Shown here one piece after another: positions 58,076-64,000 of a stretch of DNA of 64,000 bases. The DNA comes from Gemmiger sp. An120. GTDB lineage: Bacteria > Bacillota > Clostridia > Oscillospirales > Ruminococcaceae. The position numbers were made by a program, and so were the translations under genes. How positions within the stretch are numbered: position 1 is the first letter of the stretch; every line of letters starts with the position of its first letter. Location: contig NZ_NFLN01000012.1 of NCBI RefSeq assembly GCF_002160955.1, forward strand, positions 1-64,000, written 5' to 3'. Under the pieces are notes generated by a model, which was not told where the DNA came from, did no database searches, and saw nothing but the letters and a program-made list of their open reading frames with translations.

Positions 58076-59521
58076 ATGATGCGATTTTTCCAACGTTTGG
58101 GCAAATCCCTGATGCTGCCCGTAGCCTGCCTGCCGATCGGCGGCCTGCTGATGGGCATCGGCTACTGGATCGACCCCGCCGGCTGGGGCGCCAACAACAT
58201 GCTGGCGATGCTGCTCATCAAGGCGGGCGGCATCCTGATCGACAACATGGCCATCCTGTTCGCTCTGGGCGTGGCCATCGGCATGTCCAAGGACCAGGAG
58301 GGCACCTCCGCCCTGGCGGCGATCATCTCCTGGCTGACCGTGCAGACCATGCTCAGCAGCGCCGTGGTGGCGTCCATCATGGGCGTGGAGGCCGGCGAGG
58401 TTCCGGCTGCGTTCGGCAAGATCAACAACCAGTTTATCGGCATCCTGTGCGGCCTGATCGCCGCCGCCTGCTACAACCGGTTCTATAAGACCAACATGCC
58501 GGACTTTTTGGGCTTCTTTGCGGGCCGCCGCTTTGTGCCCATCATGACCGTGATCTGCACCCTGATCGTCTGCGTTCCCCTGTACTTTGTATGGCCCGTG
58601 GTCTACAGCTTCCTGGTGGGCGTCGGCGAAACCATCATGAACATGGGCGCGGTGGGCGCCGGTATCTACGGCTTCCTGAACCGTCTGCTCATCCCCATCG
58701 GCATGCACCACGCGCTGAACAGCGTGTTCTGGTTTGACGTGGCCAACATCTACGACATCGGCAAGTTCTGGGGCACCGTGGACGGCGGCGTCCTGGGCGT
58801 GACCGGTATGTACCAGGCCGGTTTCTTCCCCGTGATGATGTTCGGTCTGCCCGGCGCGGCCCTGGCCATGTACCACACCGCCAAGGACAACAAGAAGAAG
58901 ATCACCGCCGGTATCCTGCTGTCCGTTTCCCTGTGTTCTTTCCTGACCGGTGTTACCGAGCCCATGGAGTTCTCCTTCATGTTCCTGGCCCCGGTTCTGT
59001 ACGTGATCCACGCCCTGCTCACCGGCCTGTCCGTGGGCATCGTGGCCGCCCTGCCCATCCGTGCGGGCTTCCAGTTCAGCGCCGGTTTCATCGACTGGTT
59101 CCTGAGCTTCAAGGCGCCCTTTGCCCAGAACCCCTGGCTGCTGATCCCCATCGGCCTGGTGTTCTTCGCGATCTACTACGTGATCTTCCGCGTGGTCATC
59201 ACCGCCCTGAACCTGAAGACCCCCGGCCGTGAGGACGACAACGCCGACGCCGAGATGAAGATCGAGCTGGGCAGCGACAACTACGCCGCCATGGCCGCCG
59301 CCATCCTGGAAGGCGTGGGCGGCGCCGCCAACGTGACCAACGTGGACAACTGCATCACCCGTCTGCGTCTGGAAGTGAAGGACCGCCTGCTGGTGGACGA
59401 GAAGAAGATCAAGGCCTCCGGCGCCGCGGGCGTCATCCGCCCGGGCAAGACCAGCGTACAGGTCATCATCGGACCCAAGGTCCAGTTCGTGGCTGACGAG
59501 TTCAAGAAGCTGGTCCGCTGA
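58076..59521 (+). CDS. PTS EIICB permease, glucose/N-acetylglucosamine type
   Basis: A 481-residue membrane permease with an EIIC domain (~residues 1-385, about ten membrane segments) and an EIIB domain at the C-terminus (~400-481). FFQRLGKSLMLPVACLPIGGLLMGIGYWIDP, NRLLIPIGMHHALNSVFWF, GFFPVMMFGLPGAALAMYHTA and GVTEPMEFSFMFLAPVLY are EIIC(glucose family) blocks. C426 in VDNCITRLRLEV is the phosphorylated Cys of EIIB. The substrate is glucose, GlcNAc or a close relative; sequence alone does not settle it. AGGAGG precedes the ATG at 58076. Confidence 0.9.
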   Translation: MMRFFQRLGKSLMLPVACLPIGGLLMGIGYWIDPAGWGANNMLAMLLIKAGGILIDNMAILFALGVAIGMSKDQEGTSALAAIISWLTVQTMLSSAVVASIMGVEAGEVPAAFGKINNQFIGILCGLIAAACYNRFYKTNMPDFLGFFAGRRFVPIMTVICTLIVCVPLYFVWPVVYSFLVGVGETIMNMGAVGAGIYGFLNRLLIPIGMHHALNSVFWFDVANIYDIGKFWGTVDGGVLGVTGMYQAGFFPVMMFGLPGAALAMYHTAKDNKKKITAGILLSVSLCSFLTGVTEPMEFSFMFLAPVLYVIHALLTGLSVGIVAALPIRAGFQFSAGFIDWFLSFKAPFAQNPWLLIPIGLVFFAIYYVIFRVVITALNLKTPGREDDNADAEMKIELGSDNYAAMAAAILEGVGGAANVTNVDNCITRLRLEVKDRLLVDEKKIKASGAAGVIRPGKTSVQVIIGPKVQFVADEFKKLVR

Positions 59522-59581
59522 TCCTATTTCCCCTCTCCGCGCGTCTGGGCCCACAAGATGCCGCGGAACCCCTTATCACAG

Positions 59582-59614
59582 AAAAACGGCCGCACCCGAA
59601 TGGGTGCGGCCGTT
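59582..59614. terminator. terminator between PTS operon and glgA
   Basis: AACGGCCGCACCC pairs perfectly with GGGTGCGGCCGTT around a 4-nt loop. The minus strand continues TTTTTC, so it is a good terminator for glgA; on the plus side the tail is weak. Confidence 0.85.
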
Positions 59615-59628
59615 CTGCGTTGTTCGGA

Positions 59629-61581
59629 TTACCAGGGCGTCAGCTCCAGGTACAGGTCCTTGTACTGACGGGCGGAATTTTCCCAGGAAACATCCTTGGC
59701 CATATCCCGCTGCACCACCTCGTCCCAGTGGTACCGGCTGGTGAAATACTCGGTCTTGGCCCGGTTGATCGCGTCCAGCAGCAGGCCCGCGTCGTACCGG
59801 TCAAAGGTGAAGCCGTTGCCCGCGCCGTTGAACACGTTGTAGGGCTCCACGGTGTCTTTCAGGCCGCCGGTCTCCCGCACGATGGGCAGGGTGCCGTAGT
59901 GCATGGCGTTCAGCTGGGTCAGGCCGCAGGGCTCAAACCGGCTGGGCACCAGCAGTGCGTCCGCGCCCGCGTAGATGCGGTGGGCCCGGGCCTCGTCGTA
60001 CTGGATGCAGGCGCTGAACATCCCCTTGCAGGCGTTCTCGTAGTAGCGGAAGGTATCCTCATACTCCTTGTCGCCGGTGCCCAGCACCACCACCTGGGTG
60101 TTGCCGTCCATCACCTGGGGGATCACGGCGCTGACCAGATCCAGGCCTTTCTGGTCGGTCAGGCGGGAGATCAGGCCGATTACAAACTTGCCCTCGTCCT
60201 GCACAAGGCCCAGTTCCTGCTGCAGGGCCCGCTTGTTCTCGGGCTTGTGCTGCAGCACGTTGGTAATGTCGTAGTTCACCGCCAGCGACGGGTCGGTGGC
60301 CGGATTCCACATGCCGTAGTCGATGCCGTTCACGATGCCCCGCAGCTTGTAGCTGTGGTAGCGCAGGTGATCCTGCAGCTTTTCGCCGTACTCGGCGGTT
60401 TGGATCTCCCAGGCGTAGGTGTTGCTCACGGTGGTGATCCGGTCCGCATAGGCCAGGCCGCCCTTGAGCATGTTGGCGTTCACATAGTCCTGCTTGAGGG
60501 CGCCCATCTCGAACACCTCATCCGGCAGGCCGGTCCAGTAGCGGATGGTGGGGATGTTGTAGATACCCTGGAACCGCAGGTTGTGGATGGTCAGCACCGA
60601 CTTGGCCCGCCCCACCGGCGAATCCTTGAACAGGGTGCGCAGATACACCGGCACCAGCGCCGCCTGCCAGTCGTGGCAGTGCACGATGTCCGGGATCCAG
60701 TTCATATAGTTCAGCGCCGCCAGCGCCGCCTTGCTGAAGTAGCAGTACTTGGGGATGTCGTCCACCAGGCCGATGTAGGGATTGCCCGCGGAGAAGAACT
60801 CCTGGTTGTCGATGAAGTCATAGACCACACCGTCCCAGACATACTCCATGATGCCCACATAGTAGCTGCGGCCGGTCTGGCCCAGATCCATGTAGAACTC
60901 GCCCCGGTAGACCATCTTGTCCTGGTACTTCTGGGGGATGCAGGCGTACCGGGGCAGGATCACCCGCACGTCGCAGTTCTGCTGCGCCAGCACCCGGGGC
61001 AGCGCGTACATCACGTCGCCCAGACCGCCGGTCTTGACAAAGGGATGGCACTCGGAACCGATAAAGGCCACGCTGCGCCGGGGCGAGGTGTACACCGGCT
61101 GCGCGGGCGCGCTCTCCACCGGCTGGACGGGCTGCTCGGTCTTGGGTTCTTCCACCTGGGGCGCGGGCTGCTCCGCCACCGTTTTTTCCGCCTTGGGGGC
61201 CGCCTTCTTCGCCGCGGGTTTCTTGGCCGCAGGCTTCTTCGCCGCCGGCTTGGCCGCCGGTTTCGCCTTCTTGGCGGCGGGTTCTTCCTTCTTCACAGCA
61301 GGCTCCGCCGCCTTGGCAGCGGGCGCCTCTTTCTTCACGGCGGGCTCCGCCGCCTTGGCTGTGGGCGCCTCTTTCTTCACGGCAGGCTCCGCCTTCTTGG
61401 CGGCGGGCTCTTCCTTCTTCGCGGCGGGCTCCGCCTTCTTGGCCACGGGCTCCTCTTTTTTCACGGCGGGCTCCGCTTTCTTAGCAGCGGGCTCCTCTTT
61501 TTTCACGGCGGGTGCGGGCTTGGTCTGCTCCGCCGTCACCGCCGCGGCAGGCTTTTTCGTAGACGCTTTTTTCTTTGCCAC
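59629..61581 (-). CDS. glgA: glycogen synthase (GT5) with repetitive lysine-rich N-terminal extension
   Basis: A 650-residue protein. Residues ~170-650 are a complete GT5 starch/glycogen synthase: SVAFIGSECHPFVKTGGLGDVMYALP (K183, ADP-glucose site), HCHDWQAALVPVYL, VLTIHNLRFQGIYN, IGLISRLTDQKGLDLV and SRFEPCGLTQLNAMHYGTLPIVRETGGLKDTV. It extends alpha-1,4-glucan from ADP-glucose. The N-terminal ~165 residues are an unusual disordered Lys/Ala/Pro/Glu tail with six tandem 14-residue repeats. GTG at 61581 is the chosen start, 7 nt after GGAAG. It stands alone; no other glg gene is in the window. Confidence 0.92.
   Translation of the reverse strand: MAKKKASTKKPAAAVTAEQTKPAPAVKKEEPAAKKAEPAVKKEEPVAKKAEPAAKKEEPAAKKAEPAVKKEAPTAKAAEPAVKKEAPAAKAAEPAVKKEEPAAKKAKPAAKPAAKKPAAKKPAAKKAAPKAEKTVAEQPAPQVEEPKTEQPVQPVESAPAQPVYTSPRRSVAFIGSECHPFVKTGGLGDVMYALPRVLAQQNCDVRVILPRYACIPQKYQDKMVYRGEFYMDLGQTGRSYYVGIMEYVWDGVVYDFIDNQEFFSAGNPYIGLVDDIPKYCYFSKAALAALNYMNWIPDIVHCHDWQAALVPVYLRTLFKDSPVGRAKSVLTIHNLRFQGIYNIPTIRYWTGLPDEVFEMGALKQDYVNANMLKGGLAYADRITTVSNTYAWEIQTAEYGEKLQDHLRYHSYKLRGIVNGIDYGMWNPATDPSLAVNYDITNVLQHKPENKRALQQELGLVQDEGKFVIGLISRLTDQKGLDLVSAVIPQVMDGNTQVVVLGTGDKEYEDTFRYYENACKGMFSACIQYDEARAHRIYAGADALLVPSRFEPCGLTQLNAMHYGTLPIVRETGGLKDTVEPYNVFNGAGNGFTFDRYDAGLLLDAINRAKTEYFTSRYHWDEVVQRDMAKDVSWENSARQYKDLYLELTPW
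61258..61509 (-). repeat. six tandem 42-bp coding repeats in glgA
   Basis: Residues 25-108 of GlgA are six units of 14 residues, type A-V-K-K-E-E-P-A-A-K-K-A-E-P, with small variations: Ala for Glu in units 4 and 5, Lys for Glu in unit 6. The corresponding DNA is six 42-bp units. A further Lys/Ala/Pro stretch (KPAAKKPAAKKPAAKK) follows. The pattern resembles histone H1-like tails. Confidence 0.92.
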
Positions 61582-61723
61582 AACAACGCTTCCTTTCACA
61601 TCGTAATCTGCCGATATCTCCAGGCTGCGAGCCGCCCGCAGGATCCTCCTCCACTTCCCTTTCCCCTGCCTTGCCGCAGGGGGCGGACGGCCCCACGGCC
61701 CCGTTTTCGGGGCTCTATAAAAC

Positions 61724-61752
61724 ACGTTATCATATTCCCACCCAAAATGCAA
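61724..61752 (-). promoter_or_regulatory. candidate glgA promoter
   Basis: The minus strand reads TTGCAT (61752-61747), 17 bp, TAACGT (61729-61724). The -10 match is weak. The rest of the 263-bp region between glgA and the ABC exporter holds only this and the downstream hairpin. Confidence 0.45.
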
Positions 61753-61806
61753 TTCTCCGGGTCGCATTTCTCCATCTGGTGTCATAAATCGCCCGTATAC
61801 GACGGG

Positions 61807-61836
61807 CAGCCCGCCGTTCGGTTGAACGGCGGGCTG
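61807..61836. terminator. hairpin after ABC exporter operon
   Basis: CAGCCCGCCGTTC pairs perfectly with GAACGGCGGGCTG around a 4-nt loop, 8 bp past the exporter stop on the minus strand. There is no U-tract on that side (CCCGTCG follows), so it may rely on another mechanism. Confidence 0.6.
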
Positions 61837-61844
61837 TCTGCGTC

Positions 61845-63662
61845 TTACATGCTCTGTATCCGCTCCTGTTCAAACTGGCGGCGGTACAGGTCCCGGTAAT
61901 AGCCTTTCTGGCGGATCAGTTCGTCGTGGGTGCCCTGCTCCACGATGGCGCCGTCCCGCACCACCAGGATCAGGTCGGCGCGGCGGATGGTGGACAGCCG
62001 GTGGGCGATCAGGAACGAGGTACGCCCCTTGAGCAGCAGCTCGGTGGCGTCCTGGATCAGCCGCTCGGTCTTGGTGTCGATGGAGCTGGTGGCCTCGTCC
62101 AGCACAAAGATGCGGGGATCGGCCAGCACGGCCCGGGCAAAGCTGATCAACTGCTTTTCCCCGGTGGACAGCCGGTCGCCGCCCTCGCCCACGTCGCTCT
62201 GGTAGCCCTTTTCCAGCTTCATGGCCACCTGGTCGGCGGACACTGCCCGGGCCGCCGCCATGACCTCCTCGTCGGTGGCGTCCAGCCGGCCGTAGCGGAT
62301 GTTCTCCATCACGGTGCCGCTGAACAGATGGGGGCTTTGCAGCACATAGCCGATATGGCTGTGCAGCCACAGCTGGCTGCGTTCCCGGTAGTCCCGCCCG
62401 TCGATCAGCACCTGCCCGGCGGTGGGTTCAAAGAAGCGGCAGGCCAGGTTGACCAGGGTGCTCTTGCCCGCGCCGGTCTCACCCACAATGGCGATGGTGG
62501 ACCCGGCGGGGATCTTCAGATTGAAGTGGCTCAGCACGTCCTCGTTGCCGTCCGGGTATCGGAAGGACACATCCCGGAACTCGATGTCGCCCCGGATAGG
62601 CTCCCAGTTTTCCCGCTTGGGGGCAAAGACGGTGCCGTATTTTTCCACCACTTCGGGGGTGTCGGTGATGAGCGGCTGCTGTTCCAGCAGACCCATCACC
62701 CGCTCGATGTTCGCTTGCAAAGACAGGATGTCCGCAATGTTGCGGGCGATCTGCTGAATCGGCTCAAAGATGCCCACCGCGTAGGAGGTAAAGGCCGACA
62801 GGGTGCCAATGAGCAGCAGGCCGTCCAGCGCCAGGGCGCCGCCCCGGGCCAGCACGATGGCGGTGGTCAGGGAGCTGAAGAACATCACCAGCGGGATGTA
62901 CACGGCGGACAGCCTCGCCGCCCGCACCGAGGACAGCCGCATATCCTGGGTGACCGTCTCAAACTCCCGGCTGTTCTGCTCCTCGATGACCAGGGTCTTG
63001 GAGGTGCGCGCCCCCATGATGCCCTCGTTGTAGGCGCTGGTAATGCGGGAGTTCATCTTGCGCACCCGGCGGTTCCAGCGCAGGATCTTGTCCTGGAACC
63101 AGGCGGTGAGCAGCGAGATGACCGGCACGATCAGGATGACCGCCGCCGCCAGCCCGGGGTTGAGCAGGAACATCATCACGAACACCCCCAGCACATAGAA
63201 CAGCGCCCACAGGATGTCGATGGAGTTCCAGGCGATCATGCCGGCGATGCGGTTGGTGTCGCTCATGATGCGGCTGAGCAGATACCCCACCGGCGTGACA
63301 TTATAATAGGACAGGGACAGGGTTTGCAGATGCACAAAGCAGGCCCGCTTCATGTCCCGGCCCACCTGCATCTCGATGCGCATGCTGCGCCGGGTAAACA
63401 GGATGACCGCCAGCGCCTGCGCCCCGATCACCACGCCGTAGAACAGCGCGAACCAGGGCAGCCCGGCGGTATCCCCCGTTTCGATGAATTCGTTGATGGC
63501 ATACCGCTGGAACAGCGGCAGCGCGATATCCACGATTGCCACCAGCAGGTTCAGGGCGATCACCGCCCCGATCAGCCCCCGGTAGGGTTTCAGAAAAGGC
63601 AGCAGCTTTTTCCAGGAGCGGATATCAAAGGATTTTGTGTATTCCTGTTCATCAAACCCCAT
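61845..63662 (-). CDS. ABC exporter, fused permease-ATPase, subunit 2
   Basis: A 605-residue type IV ABC exporter half: six membrane helices (~residues 20-310) and an ATPase domain. Walker A is IVGETGAGKSTLVNLACRF, the signature is DRLSTGEKQLISFARAVLADP (LSTGE in place of LSGGQ), Walker B is IFVLDEATSSID, and the switch is LIAHRLST. RIMSDTNRIAGM is a coupling region. It overlaps the gene at 63652 by 11 bp, so the pair probably forms a heterodimer exporting lipids or drugs. First residues MGFDEQEYTKSFDIRSWKKLLPFLKPY. Confidence 0.92.
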   Translation of the reverse strand: MGFDEQEYTKSFDIRSWKKLLPFLKPYRGLIGAVIALNLLVAIVDIALPLFQRYAINEFIETGDTAGLPWFALFYGVVIGAQALAVILFTRRSMRIEMQVGRDMKRACFVHLQTLSLSYYNVTPVGYLLSRIMSDTNRIAGMIAWNSIDILWALFYVLGVFVMMFLLNPGLAAAVILIVPVISLLTAWFQDKILRWNRRVRKMNSRITSAYNEGIMGARTSKTLVIEEQNSREFETVTQDMRLSSVRAARLSAVYIPLVMFFSSLTTAIVLARGGALALDGLLLIGTLSAFTSYAVGIFEPIQQIARNIADILSLQANIERVMGLLEQQPLITDTPEVVEKYGTVFAPKRENWEPIRGDIEFRDVSFRYPDGNEDVLSHFNLKIPAGSTIAIVGETGAGKSTLVNLACRFFEPTAGQVLIDGRDYRERSQLWLHSHIGYVLQSPHLFSGTVMENIRYGRLDATDEEVMAAARAVSADQVAMKLEKGYQSDVGEGGDRLSTGEKQLISFARAVLADPRIFVLDEATSSIDTKTERLIQDATELLLKGRTSFLIAHRLSTIRRADLILVVRDGAIVEQGTHDELIRQKGYYRDLYRRQFEQERIQSM

Positions 63663-64000
63663 GGGTCTCGCCTCCTTCCTCCCCGAACAGCAGATCCCGG
63701 TCCTCGCCGGTCATCTGCAGGTCGTAGATTTCCCGGTACAGGCCCCGGCGCGCCATCAGTTCCTCGTGGCTGCCGATCTCGGCCACCCGGCCGTCCTGCA
63801 GCACCAGGATGCAGTCCGCCTGCATCAGGGTGGTGATGCGGTGGGAGATCAGCACCACCGTGGCCGAGCCCTTCGCCTTGTGCAGCGAAGCGCGTATCTC
63901 CGCGTCGGTCTCCGCGTCCACGGCGGAGAGGGAGTCGTCAAAAATCAGGATAGGCGCGTCCTGCATCAGGGTGCGGGCGATGGCCACCCGCTGTTTCTGC
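63652..64000 (-). CDS. ABC exporter, fused permease-ATPase, subunit 1 (3' end only)
   Basis: The C-terminal ~115 residues of an ABC exporter; the gene begins beyond the right edge. Visible are the end of the signature region (QKQRVAIARTLMQDAP), Walker B ILIFDDSLSAVDAETDAEI with Asp in place of the catalytic Glu after the Walker B Asp, and the switch region VVLISHRITTLMQADCILVLQDGRVAEIGSHEELMARRG. The DD pair instead of DE is the mark of the degenerate ATP site in heterodimeric exporters, consistent with pairing to the 605-residue partner. Confidence 0.9.
   Translation of the reverse strand, partial: QKQRVAIARTLMQDAPILIFDDSLSAVDAETDAEIRASLHKAKGSATVVLISHRITTLMQADCILVLQDGRVAEIGSHEELMARRGLYREIYDLQMTGEDRDLLFGEEGGETHGV

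Noticed and set aside
61258-61509. Tandem 42-bp units as a possible CRISPR-like array
   Set aside because: The units are contiguous without spacers, in frame, and encode a regular 14-residue peptide repeat within glgA.

Overview
The window is a 64 kb chromosomal segment of a high-GC Gram-positive gut-type bacterium of the Clostridia. The first ~190 bases are the 5' end of a 16S rRNA gene on the minus strand. Its variable V1 region reads most like the Oscillospiraceae/Ruminococcaceae cluster around Faecalibacterium, Subdoligranulum, Gemmiger and Fournierella; this is recalled from memory, not searched. AGGAGG-type ribosome sites, frequent TTG/GTG starts, a fur-type zinc operon, LicT-type antitermination, DegV and a secretin-less Tad pilus all fit a Firmicute. 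I saw no transposase, integrase, phage gene or CRISPR array.

Layout. 1-510: 16S 5' end with two consensus promoters. 520-2646: zinc-dependent phospholipase-like protein, PAP2 phosphatase, GNAT acetyltransferase. 2728-6063: LacI regulator, PHP-type metallohydrolase and TetR regulator with LacI-type operators. 6163-14350: DegV, flavin reductase, MATE exporter, DUF5662, CmpB-like membrane protein, DinB polymerase, LTA-synthase-like enzyme. 14660-19659: pstSCAB-phoU and a FUSC protein. 19809-22328: hybrid histidine kinase. 22547-27230: a D-glycerate-type operon (MBL hydrolase, CdaR regulator, GntP permease, glycerate kinase). 27466-30771: an unknown membrane protein, a short gene remnant and a GH3-like lipoprotein. 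30931-37738: MgtA-type ATPase, then a Zur-controlled zinc uptake operon. 37993-49936: a complete Tad/Flp pilus operon with FHA and PP2C signalling proteins and two A24 peptidases. 49988-54289: DUF2798 protein, leucine-rich-repeat surface protein, CutC. 54382-59521: an antiterminator-controlled PTS operon (LicT, EIIA, EI, HPr, EIICB). 59629-64000: glycogen synthase with a repetitive lysine-rich N-terminus and a heterodimeric ABC exporter cut by the right edge.

How it works together. The window centres on nutrient sensing and uptake (phosphate, zinc, magnesium, PTS sugar, glycerate), carbon storage and the cell surface (pilus, teichoic-acid-like polymer, LRR protein). Two regulatory habits recur. 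First, strong hairpins sit inside operons directly after the gene whose product is probably needed most (pstS, gntP, flp). Second, three convergent gene pairs share a compound repeat of five hairpins, in which inverted copies of a ~65 bp unit flank a two-way terminator (7041-7236, 14356-14649, 22338-22535). That repeat is the strongest candidate here for something undescribed.
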